Shown: positions 26,588 to 36,779, counted from the stretch's first letter. The stretch: 64,000 nt of DNA from Porifericola rhodea (GCF_030506305.1 NZ_CP119421.1:1728354-1792353); one strand, 5' to 3'. Notes: generated by a model not told the origin, from the sequence alone. Numbers and translations are program-made.

Positions 26588-29500
26588 TTAATTAGTATTA
26601 TTATTTAACCTCTGAAAATACTTATTAGCTTCGTTTTTATAATACGGATTTAATTTAATAGGGACTGTCTTCAATAGCTCAATTTCCTGTTTTTTTGTTT
26701 TGATATATTCTTCAAAGCTTTCTGTAGTTCGGCGTTCATAATCATCCTTTGCAGTTTCTCCTTTTCGCTTCTTATCTAACTCTTGCTCACGCATTGATTT
26801 TTCTACTTCCAAAAGACGAGTCATAATTTCTTTTTGTCTTTCTATCATCTCGGAAGTTAACTTTTTATTAACTAGATCTGTTTCTGTCTCTTCCATTTTC
26901 TTAGAAAGCTGATCGCCTGCTCCACCTGCACCCTCTTCATTAGAGTCATTCATTTCCTGCATGATTTTTCTAATTTTCTCTTGCTCAGCAGCTAATTTAG
27001 CAAGTTCTTCAGAAAGTGCCCTACCAGATTTACCACTTTTCTTAAGCTGGTCTATCTTTTGGTTAAGCTGCTTTTGAAGTTCGCTCATACTCATGTTCTG
27101 CTGCGATTGTCCTGGCTTTTTCTGTGGATTACCCATAGCATCAGCCATTTGTTGTTGCATCTGCGCCAGTACATCGTTAAGTAAGAGCGCTAAGTTATTC
27201 ATAGATGTCATCGTGAACTGTTGCTTGCTTATGGCTTTATATTGTTGCCTTTCCTTCAAGGCTTCCATGCTTTCATCCATATATTGATTCATATCTTTTA
27301 CTTCGCGGGTGATAAACGACTGAATCTGAAACACTCGCTCTGCAAGCGATAAAAGACTGTCTTCTATAATTTGAGCATCATCGCGAATCTTAAGTTGATT
27401 TTGCGATAGCTCAATAAAGCGAGGGTCGTTTTGCTTAACATCACGAAACGACTTCATGATATCTTCCTGATCAAAAGATAAAGTGATTAAATTGTCTAAA
27501 ATGTTTCTCAGATTATCCATGTTCTCTTGTAGCATTTCCATCTCCATGCTCTGTTGCATTTGTTGCATCTTTTGAGCCATCTTCTTCATTTGCTGAGAAC
27601 TATTCTTTTGCGACTGATTAGCTTTTTTACGATTACCTTTATCTAATGATTCTTTAGCCTTTTGCTGCTCCTCTTGTATCTGCTTATTCTCCTCAGTCAT
27701 ATCCTGCATAGGTGCAGGGTTATTTAAATCCTGATTAAGTTCTTCCAGTTCTTTCATCTGTTCCTGAAAGTCTTCAAACTCTTTATTGAGTTCCTCTTGT
27801 TGCTTACTAAGGTCTTCTGTACTATTGTCTTTATCTTGAGTCTCTTCGGCAAGTTTCTCCTGTTTTTCAGCATCTTCAGTAAGCTCATTCTCTAACTCCT
27901 CTAACTTCATATCAAACTTCATACGCTTGAATAATTCAAGACTACGCTCAAGTTCTTCCTCTAAATTCTGCTCTTTATTGCTTAATTCTCTTAGGTTATT
28001 CTGGATCTTATCTAATTCAGCTTGTTCATCTAGTAACTTCTGTAGCTCCTCATATAATTTTTTGGTTTCTTCATCTAAAAGCTCATCCATAAGATTTTGG
28101 AGCTGATTGATTTTTTCCTGCATTTCATCAGACTGCTGGTCAAACTGCTCACGCTTCATATTAGTAGCTTTATTCTGCTCCTGTAATTCCTGAAGCTCTT
28201 TCTCTAATTGTTGTCTATTCTTTATTATGTTCTCAATTTTCTGCTTGTCCTGCCAGCTTAGTTCTTTTTTACCTCTTAGTTTCTTTTCAACTTCCTCAAT
28301 ATCCTTTTTAATTTGATCTGCTTGCTGTACAGTTTTACTAATTTGCGTTTGTGTTTGCTCAGTAGCTTTGTCTAAGCTTTCTTTAATAGCTGCTCTATCA
28401 GGAATATTAAAAACGTAAGTAGATGTTTTACTCGCTTTATATCCATTTACAGCATCATTGTCCCACACTTGTAAAAAGTAGCGAATCTTATCGCCAGGCT
28501 CTAGTTTAAAGCTATCTATACGCCACTGATGATAGTAACTTTGTGTGTTTTGTTTATTATCCAGATCTAGATTAATCCGTTGAAATTTGTCATTGTTATC
28601 AGTATCAGCTTTTTCAAATCTGTAATACAATGTCAGCTGTGTTAATCCATAATCATCAGAAACATTACCCCCTAGCACAAGAAACTGGTACATAGTAGTA
28701 TCCTGTAGTTGTTGCAAACTAATCTTAGGATGCTGGTCAGGGATTACATCCAGATAATATCTAATGTTTTGTTTATTAGTACTATATTCATTTGTGAGAT
28801 CAATCTGATAATGATCAGACTCAAAAATCTGCTTTTCAAATGCAAAAACCTGCTTTGTCTCTTCTTCCAATAGATGGCTTTCCTTTTGCTCGATAAAGCT
28901 TAAGCGCATTGAGTCAGATGCTAATACATTAAACTTCCAGCTGATATTTGTCCCCTCGGGCACTTGTAAATTACCTACGTTATTAAGGCGTTCATCCTCT
29001 TTGCCTACATATTCTGGGTAATCCAGAAAAACACTAAAATCCTTAAGGTTAGGCCTTTCTACTACCTTAATACTATACTCTTTTGTGGTGTATCCAGCAG
29101 CTTCAATAGTAAAGTCAATATTTCTCTGAATACTCTGAAAGTTGTATTGAAAAATTCCAGCTTCATTTGCTGTCATTCTAAATTTTCTGTCAGCACTTTG
29201 TATATAAACTTTATCAGGCAATACCTCTCCTTCAATAGCAAGGTCTATTGTAAAGTCTTCATTTTTAAAAGCTAAAAGGGTATTGTTTTTCAGTACAAAA
29301 TTAAAAGGTGCTTCGGGAACAAATTCCTTATTAAAATTAACAATACGCTTATTACTTTCAGTAAAGAGCTGAGGAATAGAAACTAGTACAAAGAGAATCA
29401 GAATGGCTGGAATAGCAAGGTACTTAACATACTTAAGATTCTCTTTTAAATTAATAGCTACCGGAAAAGATACAACTGAAATTTGCTCTGTCTTTTGAGC

Positions 29501-29896
29501 TATACTAGCACTTAAAAGTGTATTATTTATACTGGAGTTCTTTTGCAATTGAAGCACATTGAGTAGCTTGTCCTTTACCTCTGGAAAATATGTTCCTATT
29601 TGCCTGGCGGCTTCTTCATCAGTAATCTGCCGGCTGTTATTTGTAATTCTTATTAGGGGGTCAAGTACCCATTTATATAGTATGAATAAGAATACAATGA
29701 CAAATAAGAAAAAGAGGATAGTCCTACCTGCAGAATTTAGACGTACAGTATACTCAAAGGAACTTAGTATTAGATAAAGGGAAAGTAGTACCGCCCCAAA
29801 GTAAATACTTCCCCTAGCTAATTTATTAAGGTAAAATTTTCGCTTATACAGTTTAAGCTGCGCAATAACTTTATTAATGTTCGCTTCAGAGGCCAT
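26588..29896 (-). CDS. DUF4175 family membrane protein with long coiled coil
   Basis: 1,102 residues. Two N-terminal membrane helices (about 28-46 and 57-76) and a third (about 153-172) are followed by a periplasmic-type beta-rich region (about 180-470) and then a very long Gln/Glu/Lys-rich coiled coil (about 480-1080), with a conserved patch around residues 775-900 (NLRNILDNLITLSFDQEDIM). This architecture is that of DUF4175 proteins found across Bacteroidota beside ATP-binding RsbW-like genes and ybeY/mnmG. The biochemical role is unknown. It probably heads the operon DUF4175-rsbW-like-ybeY-mnmG, with the candidate parS inside the last gap. Confidence 0.88.
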   Translation of the reverse strand: MASEANINKVIAQLKLYKRKFYLNKLARGSIYFGAVLLSLYLILSSFEYTVRLNSAGRTILFFLFVIVFLFILYKWVLDPLIRITNNSRQITDEEAARQIGTYFPEVKDKLLNVLQLQKNSSINNTLLSASIAQKTEQISVVSFPVAINLKENLKYVKYLAIPAILILFVLVSIPQLFTESNKRIVNFNKEFVPEAPFNFVLKNNTLLAFKNEDFTIDLAIEGEVLPDKVYIQSADRKFRMTANEAGIFQYNFQSIQRNIDFTIEAAGYTTKEYSIKVVERPNLKDFSVFLDYPEYVGKEDERLNNVGNLQVPEGTNISWKFNVLASDSMRLSFIEQKESHLLEEETKQVFAFEKQIFESDHYQIDLTNEYSTNKQNIRYYLDVIPDQHPKISLQQLQDTTMYQFLVLGGNVSDDYGLTQLTLYYRFEKADTDNNDKFQRINLDLDNKQNTQSYYHQWRIDSFKLEPGDKIRYFLQVWDNDAVNGYKASKTSTYVFNIPDRAAIKESLDKATEQTQTQISKTVQQADQIKKDIEEVEKKLRGKKELSWQDKQKIENIIKNRQQLEKELQELQEQNKATNMKREQFDQQSDEMQEKINQLQNLMDELLDEETKKLYEELQKLLDEQAELDKIQNNLRELSNKEQNLEEELERSLELFKRMKFDMKLEELENELTEDAEKQEKLAEETQDKDNSTEDLSKQQEELNKEFEDFQEQMKELEELNQDLNNPAPMQDMTEENKQIQEEQQKAKESLDKGNRKKANQSQKNSSQQMKKMAQKMQQMQQSMEMEMLQENMDNLRNILDNLITLSFDQEDIMKSFRDVKQNDPRFIELSQNQLKIRDDAQIIEDSLLSLAERVFQIQSFITREVKDMNQYMDESMEALKERQQYKAISKQQFTMTSMNNLALLLNDVLAQMQQQMADAMGNPQKKPGQSQQNMSMSELQKQLNQKIDQLKKSGKSGRALSEELAKLAAEQEKIRKIMQEMNDSNEEGAGGAGDQLSKKMEETETDLVNKKLTSEMIERQKEIMTRLLEVEKSMREQELDKKRKGETAKDDYERRTTESFEEYIKTKKQEIELLKTVPIKLNPYYKNEANKYFQRLNNNTN

Positions 29897-29993
29897 ACGC
29901 TAAATTGATAAGATTAAAAGTATAAAACCTGGTAAGCACAATAGTTAGTTCGCATTAACCATACCTAAAAAGTACGTAAAGAAACTACTGTGC

Positions 29994-30761
29994 TTATACG
30001 TCTTTAAGTTCTAGCACGATAGGGCAATGGTCAGAATGCTTTACTTCATTTAAAATAGCTGCACCAGCCAGCTTATGTTCAAGATTTTGGCTAGCCATAT
30101 GATAATCGATTCGCCAACCTAAATTTTTGTCCCTTGCGCGTGCTCGATAACTCCACCATGAGTACTGATGCGGAGATTCGTCAAAGTATCTGAATGTATC
30201 TATAAAACCGCTTTCTAAAAAATTAGTTACCCATTCTCTTTCTTCTGGTAAAAAACCCGAAGATTTTTTGTTGCGTACAGGGTCATGTATGTCTATGGGC
30301 TTATGGCATATATTATAATCGCCGCTAATGACTAAATTTTGATGAGTCTTTTTTAAGTTGCTTATGTAGCTCTCAAAATCACCCAACCATTGCATTTTAA
30401 AATCCTGTCGGATATCACCACTTGACCCTGAAGGCATGTATACACTCATAACAGAAAAACTTTCATAGTCCGCTCTGATAACTCTACCTTCTTGATCATA
30501 CAAGTCTATGCCGCAGCCATACTCAACATGATTAGGTTTAATTTTGCTCAAAATAGCTACACCACTGTAGCCTTTCTTTTCTGCAGGCATCCAGTAGGTA
30601 TGGTAGCCGAGAGACTCAAATTCAGCAATATTAATCTGTGAGGTATGTGCTTTTATTTCTTGTAAACAAATGATGTCAGCATTATCATTTTGAATCCATT
30701 CTATCAGTCCTTTTAAAACTGCCGCTCTTATACCGTTAACGTTGTAGGAGACTATTCGCAT
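29994..30761 (-). CDS. xth: Exodeoxyribonuclease III / AP endonuclease
   Basis: 255 residues. All EEP-family motifs are in place: MRIVSYNVNGIRAA at the start, CLQEIKA with the metal Glu near residue 36, GYSGVAILSK near 65, VYMPSG near 108, SGDYNICHKPIDIHDP (about 145-160), and the C-terminal HSDHCPIVLEL with the catalytic Asp-His. It removes nucleotides 3'-5' from duplex DNA and incises abasic sites in base excision repair. The gene starts 3 nt after the small hypothetical gene upstream (stop at 30765), so the two are probably co-transcribed. Confidence 0.95.
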   Translation of the reverse strand: MRIVSYNVNGIRAAVLKGLIEWIQNDNADIICLQEIKAHTSQINIAEFESLGYHTYWMPAEKKGYSGVAILSKIKPNHVEYGCGIDLYDQEGRVIRADYESFSVMSVYMPSGSSGDIRQDFKMQWLGDFESYISNLKKTHQNLVISGDYNICHKPIDIHDPVRNKKSSGFLPEEREWVTNFLESGFIDTFRYFDESPHQYSWWSYRARARDKNLGWRIDYHMASQNLEHKLAGAAILNEVKHSDHCPIVLELKDV

Positions 30762-30764
30762 GTA

Positions 30765-31124
30765 TTAAATTTCTATACCCAGTTCTAAATTAAAATAATC
30801 AATTATGTGCATTTTAAGAAGTTTTTCCTGTTCAAGAAGATCAAAGTGAGGAAGCTTTTTAATTAATATCCAGTGAGGCCATCCTTCTTCATCTACTCCT
30901 TCTAATTCGTAGAAACCAGAAAGGGAAAGTACCTTACAGATCGCAATATGTATAAGGTCTTGTTTTTCTTCTTTAGAAAAATGCTGAAACCCTTTACCTA
31001 ACTCCTGGACCCCTATTAAAAAAAGGAGTCCATTAAGGTCTTTAGGTTTTTTTCCCAGCATCTCCTCTACCCTTTTCAGCAGCTTCTGCCAGTTTCTCTC
31101 TAGTTCGAGGTCTTTTTTGTACAT
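30765..31124 (-). CDS. Conserved-looking small protein of unknown function
   Basis: 119 residues, soluble, no signal or membrane helix, acidic and helical, with a well-ordered composition (ELGKGFQHFSKEEKQDLIHIAICKVLSLSGFYEL, then EEGWPHWILIKKLP). I do not recognise a named family. Coding is supported by tight packing with the exonuclease III gene (3 nt) and by amino-acid composition like its neighbours. It might assist the nuclease, but only position suggests that. Confidence 0.6.
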   Translation of the reverse strand: MYKKDLELERNWQKLLKRVEEMLGKKPKDLNGLLFLIGVQELGKGFQHFSKEEKQDLIHIAICKVLSLSGFYELEGVDEEGWPHWILIKKLPHFDLLEQEKLLKMHIIDYFNLELGIEI

Positions 31125-31237
31125 TAAGTTAGTTAATCAATTGTGTGAATTATTACTCTTGTAATACCTACAAGCAAAGTAATGACCTATGAAGAAAAGT
31201 ATGTGATATCTTCATTAAAAATGTATACGTACGTAAT

Positions 31238-31915
31238 ATGCTTAATGATTTTATTTCCCTTCTATTTCCGCATTGCTGTGTAGTAAGCAAGCAACCATTA
31301 GCAAGAGGTGAAAAGTGGATATCTACTTCTTATGCTGCTAGTCTTCCCAAATTTGAACTGCATAATAAAAACGAAAAGCTTGAGAGAAAATTTTCTGGAT
31401 TAGTACATGTAAGGCATGTGCTGGCATATTATAAATTTAGTCGGCATAGCGGAGTACAGAAAATTTTGCATCAAATCAAATATAAAAACACTCCCGAGTT
31501 AGGTGAGCTTTGTGGGAAATGGTTTGCTCACTCACTTATGGCCGCAGGCTATACAAATACTTTTGATATAGTTCTACCCATTCCACTACACAAAGCTAAG
31601 TTGAGAAAAAGAGGATATAACCAGGCGTATCATATTGCTAAGGGAATGGCAGAAGTACTAAACATCGCATGCGATCAAAAGTCGCTTTATAGAAAAGTAA
31701 ACACCACAACTCAAACCAAAAAGGGAAGAATGGAGAGGTTTGACAATACAGTAAACATTTATGCCATTACAAAAAAAGCACCTTTAAAAGGTAAAAGAGT
31801 ATTAGTGGTAGACGATGTAATTACTACCGGGGCTACTATGATACAATGTGTAGAGTTGTTACGTCGCTCAGGATGTACCGATATTAGTGTAGCGGCTTTG
31901 GCAGCCGTAGAATAA
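31238..31915 (+). CDS. comF: ComF-family phosphoribosyltransferase-like protein
   Basis: 225 residues. The C-terminal PRTase fold has the PRPP loop VLVVDDVITTGATM (about residues 187-200) and LPIPLHKAKLRKRGYNQAYHIAKG (about 113-136), both typical of ComF/GntX. The N-terminal region, usually a Cys4 zinc finger (CxxC...CxxC), is degenerate: only the adjacent Cys13-Cys14 remain. ComF is needed for late steps of DNA uptake in naturally competent bacteria, though many genomes keep it without known competence. The gene is divergent from the exonuclease gene pair. I name it at family level. Confidence 0.88.
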   Translation: MLNDFISLLFPHCCVVSKQPLARGEKWISTSYAASLPKFELHNKNEKLERKFSGLVHVRHVLAYYKFSRHSGVQKILHQIKYKNTPELGELCGKWFAHSLMAAGYTNTFDIVLPIPLHKAKLRKRGYNQAYHIAKGMAEVLNIACDQKSLYRKVNTTTQTKKGRMERFDNTVNIYAITKKAPLKGKRVLVVDDVITTGATMIQCVELLRRSGCTDISVAALAAVE

Positions 31916-31920
31916 AAAAA

Positions 31921-31945
31921 GGCTTGGCAGCAATGCTACCAAGCC
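31921..31945 (-). terminator. Terminator of the GldJ-like gene
   Basis: The hairpin GGCTTGG-c-AGCA-A-TGCT-a-CCAAGCC (11 pairs with one mismatch) is followed on the minus strand by TTTTTTTATT, and lies 21 nt past the stop of the minus-strand gene. It also lies just after the convergent comF stop. Confidence 0.8.
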
Positions 31946-31966
31946 AACAAGTGTATTGAATTAAAA

Positions 31967-33181
31967 TTAGTAGTTAGTACCAGCTCTAATCATAGCACAG
32001 CGGAAACCAATAGTTGCTGTTGCAGAGTCCTGTTCAATATAACGACGAGTACCTGGAGATAACCAGTAAGCTACATCTGCCCATGACCCACCTTTATATA
32101 CTCTGAGTTCATTAGTAATAAGAGAGTTATAATCTCCAGCATAACTAGGATGCTTTTGGTTATCATAACGCTCTTCAGGATCAAGAGTGCCATCTCTACG
32201 AATAGGGTTCAAGTCACTGAAATCCTGAAAAGAGAGAGGACGATAAACGTCAATTACCCACTCGTTTACATTACCTGCCATATTATAAAGACCAAAATCG
32301 TTGGGCGGATACTCATAAATGTAGTCAGTAATCATGGCTCCGTCATTCAATTTACCAGCAATACCGGCATAGTCACCACGACCTCTTTTAAAGTTAGCAA
32401 GGAAATAACCCATTTCTTTGCCGTAAGGGTTACGGGTAGAATGACCATCCCAAGGGTAAATACGTTGGTTTGTATGGTTCTCGTCAAGGTACTGGGTGCC
32501 AATAAGGGCTTTAGCAGCATATTCCCATTCCGCTTCTGTAGGCAGACGGAAATCAGGAAGGACTACACCAGTTTCCAAAGGAACACGACCACCTTCAGGT
32601 ACGCTTATATCAGTTCCAGACTCTTCAATCAACTTTTCGTTTACTACAGCAGTTCTCCACTTGCAGTAATCATTAGCTTGTCTCCAACTTACTCCTACTA
32701 CAGGGAAATAACGAAAACCAGGGTATCTTAAATAATGATCTACATAAGGGTCATTATATGCAAGGTCTCTTCTCCATACAGTTGTATCAGGAAGAGCAGA
32801 GTTATAAAATTCAGTAGTAGAATCTTGTTTAATATCAAATAGATATTCTAACCAGTGAATGTTAGCAATTTCTGTTTGATCCATATAGAAAGAAGCTACA
32901 GTTACAGTTCTTTCCAGATTGTCGCGTGTACCCATTAAATCTTCTTCAAAAGATCCCATTACAAACCTACCCCCTTCTATGTACACCATATTAGGAGCTT
33001 CAGGTTGACCGCGATATTCATCTAGAGTAAAATTTCCCTCAACATTGTACTCAATTCCGGTAGCGGAACTGGATTGCCCGGGGTTGACGCTGGTTGGGTG
33101 GGTCTTGCTGCAGGCTGACATGATAGCAACGCCACAGCACATAAGAGATGCACTCTTGACCAGATTCCAAGTTTTCTTCAT
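31967..33181 (-). CDS. gldJ: SUMF1-fold gliding motility / type IX secretion lipoprotein, GldJ-like
   Basis: 404 residues. The lipoprotein signal peptide ends at MSAC (Cys about 24). The rest is a formylglycine-generating-enzyme (SUMF1) fold: MVYIEGGRFVMGS (about 65-77), YMDQTEIANIHWLEYL (about 98-113), PVVGVSWRQANDYCKWR, DFRLPTEAEWEYAAK, NDFGLYNMAGNVNEWV, then RVYKGGSW and RRYIEQDSATATIGFRCAM at the end. The combination fits GldJ better than GldK, but assignment within this family is by recollection of motif style. GldJ is an outer-membrane lipoprotein that stabilises other components of the gliding/T9SS apparatus. The gene is monocistronic, with its own terminator. Catalytic formylglycine-generating function is unlikely. 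Confidence 0.7.
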   Translation of the reverse strand: MKKTWNLVKSASLMCCGVAIMSACSKTHPTSVNPGQSSSATGIEYNVEGNFTLDEYRGQPEAPNMVYIEGGRFVMGSFEEDLMGTRDNLERTVTVASFYMDQTEIANIHWLEYLFDIKQDSTTEFYNSALPDTTVWRRDLAYNDPYVDHYLRYPGFRYFPVVGVSWRQANDYCKWRTAVVNEKLIEESGTDISVPEGGRVPLETGVVLPDFRLPTEAEWEYAAKALIGTQYLDENHTNQRIYPWDGHSTRNPYGKEMGYFLANFKRGRGDYAGIAGKLNDGAMITDYIYEYPPNDFGLYNMAGNVNEWVIDVYRPLSFQDFSDLNPIRRDGTLDPEERYDNQKHPSYAGDYNSLITNELRVYKGGSWADVAYWLSPGTRRYIEQDSATATIGFRCAMIRAGTNY

Positions 33182-33428
33182 AACACCTGTTTGTTAATAT
33201 TCTAAGTTTTATAGCTCTTCAGCTTATTATTCATATAACTAAACAAAGTTTGCGCTTTGTTTGAGACTACTAAATTGAGAACAAATACGAAAATTTAGTA
33301 ACCGTTAGTGGACTAAATTTAATGTATGTAAGTAAAAATATGAAATAATAAAGATTACAGACTCCGCCTTGTTTATTTGTAACGCTAAGACACAACACAA
33401 ATTATAAACGCATAAATAATTTTTGGCA

Positions 33429-36400
33429 TTAGAGCATGGCATCTAGTAGTTCAATTGCTTTATAAGTATTTTCAATATTTTGAACAACTAAAATAAGTCT
33501 TTTTTTAGTTTCTTTCAGCCTACAGCTTTTGCTATGTTGTTGTACAAATTGTAAGATTTTGCCAAAAGTTTCAGAATTAAAGTATTCCTGATTGTCAGAA
33601 GTAGCAAAGTAACACTTGACCGTAGCATTTTTTAGCATAAGCTTTTCAAACCCAAGCTTTTCTGCTTTCCACCGAAGGCGTACTGTAGAAATTAGTTCCT
33701 GCACAGGCTCAGGTATAGGACCAAACCGGTCTTCCAGCATTAATTGAAAAGCTTTTAACTCATCTTCATTTTTAAGATTGTCTAGTTTTGAATATAGACT
33801 CAGTCTTTCTGTAGTACTATTAACGTACTCTTCAGGAATTAAAATTTCTAAATCTGTTTCAATAGTGCAGTCCTGTACCAAAGGTTTAACTTGTTCACTT
33901 AATTCTTTAGTAAACAAGTCTTTAAACTCAGTCTCTTTTAACTCCTGCACGGTTTCGTCCAGAATTTTGTGATACATATCAAACCCTAAGTCTGAGATAA
34001 AACCACTCTGTTCTGCTCCCAGTAGATTTCCTGCTCCGCGAATATCTAAGTCTCGCATAGCCACTTTAAATCCATCGCCCAGTTCGGAAAATTCTTCTAA
34101 AGTGCTTAAGCGCTTACGGGCATCTGCAGTAAGGCCTATTGTAGGTGGTGCTAAGAGGTAGCAAAATGCCTTCCGATTAGAGCGCCCTACCCTACCCCGC
34201 ATCTGGTGAAGATCGGAGAGGCCAAACATATGCGCATTATTAATCAGGATGGTATTGGCATTGGAGATATCCAGGCCTGACTCAATAATATTGGTGCAGA
34301 CTAATACGTCAAACTCACCATCAATAAAGCGGAGCATAGTTTTCTCGAGCTTGGAGCCGTCCATTTGTCCGTGGGCGACACCAACACGAGAGTCTGGCAC
34401 AAGACGAAGAATGATATTGGCGACTTCTTCAATGTTTTGTACTCTGTTGTGAACAAAGAACACCTGCCCACCTCTACGCAACTCATAGCTTACAGCATCT
34501 CTAATAAGTTCTTCGCTAAACGTATGAATCTCAGTTGTAACTGGTCGCCGATTAGGTGGTGGGGTAGATATTATACTAAGGTCACGCGCTCCCATTAAAG
34601 AGAAATGAAGGGTACGAGGTATTGGAGTAGCTGTAAGTGTAAGAGCATCTACATTAACGCGTAGTTCTTTCAAGCGTTCTTTTACCTTTACCCCAAACTT
34701 CTGTTCCTCATCAATAATCATTAAACCCAAATCTTTAAAGACTACATCTTTGTTTACTATACGATGCGTACCTATTAAAATATCTACTTTACCTTCCGCA
34801 GTATTTTTAAGTATGTCTTTAATATTTTTAGCGGACTTAAATCGGTTGATATAATCTACAGTTACAGGAAAGTTTGATAATCTGTCTTTAAAAGTCTGGT
34901 AGTGCTGCATCGCCAAAATAGTAGTGGGTACCAGTACTGCTACCTGTTTACCATCATTTATAGCTTTGAAAGCTGCTCGTATGGCTACTTCTGTTTTACC
35001 AAAACCTACATCTCCGCACACCAAACGATCCATAGGGTATGGCTGTAACATATCAGACTTTACATCTTCCGTAGCTTTTGCCTGATCGGGGGTGTCTTCA
35101 TAAATAAATGAAGATTCAAGTTCGGCCTGTAAGAACGTATCCTTCTTAAAAGCGTAGCCATGCGAGGCTTTGCGTTTAGCATATAAGTTAATAAGGTCTT
35201 TAGCTATGTCTTTGACCTTTTTCTTTGCTTTTTTCTTTTTATTTTCCCACTCTGGAGAGCCCAATTTACTAATAGAGGGAGGTGCGCTTTCCTGTCCACT
35301 GTATTTAGAAATCTTGTGAAGGGAATGTATACTTACATAAAGTAAGTCATTATCACGATAAACCAGACGTACAGCTTCCTGCTCTTTGCCTCCTACATCT
35401 ACTTTTTCTAGACCGGCAAAGCGCCCGATACCATGATCTATGTGTACTACATAATCACCAGTATTTAATGAACGAAGCTCTTGCAGTGTTAATGCTCTGG
35501 ATTTAGCATGGGCACTTCGTGTTTTGTATCTATGAAAGCGGTCAAAAAGCTGATGATCTGTATAACAGCTAAGCTGCATGTTTTTGTCGATAAAGCCCTG
35601 CCGGAGAGATACGTAAAGTGGCTCAAATGATATAGAGGAGTCTAGCTCCTCAAATATGGTAGTGAGTCTTTCTATTTGATGCTCAGAGTCGGAAGAAATA
35701 AAAACCTGTACGCTATTTTCGTATAGCGTACGGATGTTATCTACCAACAACTCAAAGTTTTTGTTGAAAGAGGGCTGTGGTTCGCTATCAATTTTAAATA
35801 CCAGATCGGTTTTACTATAGTAGCGGTTGCCAAACTCAATTTTAGTAAGCTGCTCTATGCTTTTATTGAAACCAGTAGCTGTTTCAAAGAGAATTTCAGG
35901 TTGGGAAATTATTTGCGTGTTTCCCGAAGCATTCATGATTTTGTCGAAGCTTTCTTCTGCTTTAGCAAAAAAGCTGTTAATAATATCAGTTGTCTGCTCA
36001 AAATCTTTAAACCAGATATTGGTATTCTCACCAGGAAGAAAATCTACAAATGACTGACGTTCTTCCTGTAGTAGTTTAGTCTGAACATTAGGAATAATAC
36101 TCAGGCGTTCTACTTCATCTTGCGATAACTGGTTTTCAACATCAAAAATACGGATACTCTCTACCTCGTTGCCAAAAAGCTCCAAACGATAGGGCATTTC
36201 ATGGGCATAAGAAAAAATATCTACTATACCACCACGAATGGCAAACTGCCCTGCTTCATAAACAAAATCTGTTTTCTCAAAATCATAAGAAATCAAAAGC
36301 TCACTTAAAAATTGAGTATCTAGTTTGTCGCCTGCCTTTACTGCAAATGTGTTTTGTTGAAGCGATTTCTTGTTGATTACCTTTTCTGCTAATGCATCGG

Positions 36401-36779
36401 GGTAAGTAACAATCATTTCACCTTTGGTGAGAGGGTTGTTAATGCGATTTAGTATCTCTGCCCGCATCAGTACATTTGCATTTTCTGTCTCTTCCAGCTG
36501 ATAAGGCTTTTTGTAAGAAGAGGGAAAAAGTAATATTTCCTGATCTTTGTTCAGGTTTTGGAGATCGTTATGAAAATAAGCGGCTTCTTCTTTATCGCTT
36601 AAAACAAATACGTGATTTTGACCGTGTATTTTATAAAGTGCTGAAGCAATGATGGCATCCAGGCTTCCTACTAATCCTTTTATTTGAATAAAATTTCCAG
36701 AATCGTTTTTTACCCGGGTAGCCAGCGTATGTATAAGACTATCAGAAGAGTAAAGATCAATGAAATGCTGAATCTGCAC
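33429..36779 (-). CDS. mfd: Transcription-repair coupling factor Mfd
   Basis: 1,116 residues, the usual size. A UvrB-like N-terminal module (about 1-400) precedes the RNA-polymerase-interacting CarD-like domain (GDYVVHIDHGIGRFAGLEKV, about 440-460). The translocase motor follows, with Walker A CGDVGFGKTE (near 586), Walker B DEEQKFGV (near 690), TATPIPRTLHFSLMGARDLS, GMDG-type helicase motifs and QMRGRVGR near 860. The C-terminal TRCF domain closes the protein. Mfd removes RNA polymerase stalled at lesions and recruits UvrA for transcription-coupled repair. The upstream gap faces the divergent oxidase gene; downstream is a 247-nt gap without visible features. Confidence 0.98.
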   Translation of the reverse strand: MQIQHFIDLYSSDSLIHTLATRVKNDSGNFIQIKGLVGSLDAIIASALYKIHGQNHVFVLSDKEEAAYFHNDLQNLNKDQEILLFPSSYKKPYQLEETENANVLMRAEILNRINNPLTKGEMIVTYPDALAEKVINKKSLQQNTFAVKAGDKLDTQFLSELLISYDFEKTDFVYEAGQFAIRGGIVDIFSYAHEMPYRLELFGNEVESIRIFDVENQLSQDEVERLSIIPNVQTKLLQEERQSFVDFLPGENTNIWFKDFEQTTDIINSFFAKAEESFDKIMNASGNTQIISQPEILFETATGFNKSIEQLTKIEFGNRYYSKTDLVFKIDSEPQPSFNKNFELLVDNIRTLYENSVQVFISSDSEHQIERLTTIFEELDSSISFEPLYVSLRQGFIDKNMQLSCYTDHQLFDRFHRYKTRSAHAKSRALTLQELRSLNTGDYVVHIDHGIGRFAGLEKVDVGGKEQEAVRLVYRDNDLLYVSIHSLHKISKYSGQESAPPSISKLGSPEWENKKKKAKKKVKDIAKDLINLYAKRKASHGYAFKKDTFLQAELESSFIYEDTPDQAKATEDVKSDMLQPYPMDRLVCGDVGFGKTEVAIRAAFKAINDGKQVAVLVPTTILAMQHYQTFKDRLSNFPVTVDYINRFKSAKNIKDILKNTAEGKVDILIGTHRIVNKDVVFKDLGLMIIDEEQKFGVKVKERLKELRVNVDALTLTATPIPRTLHFSLMGARDLSIISTPPPNRRPVTTEIHTFSEELIRDAVSYELRRGGQVFFVHNRVQNIEEVANIILRLVPDSRVGVAHGQMDGSKLEKTMLRFIDGEFDVLVCTNIIESGLDISNANTILINNAHMFGLSDLHQMRGRVGRSNRKAFCYLLAPPTIGLTADARKRLSTLEEFSELGDGFKVAMRDLDIRGAGNLLGAEQSGFISDLGFDMYHKILDETVQELKETEFKDLFTKELSEQVKPLVQDCTIETDLEILIPEEYVNSTTERLSLYSKLDNLKNEDELKAFQLMLEDRFGPIPEPVQELISTVRLRWKAEKLGFEKLMLKNATVKCYFATSDNQEYFNSETFGKILQFVQQHSKSCRLKETKKRLILVVQNIENTYKAIELLDAML

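Noticed and set aside
32150-32731. A 193-codon frame opposite the GldJ-like gene
   Set aside because: It lies wholly antisense to a well-supported gene with SUMF1 motifs, and its translation resembles no family.
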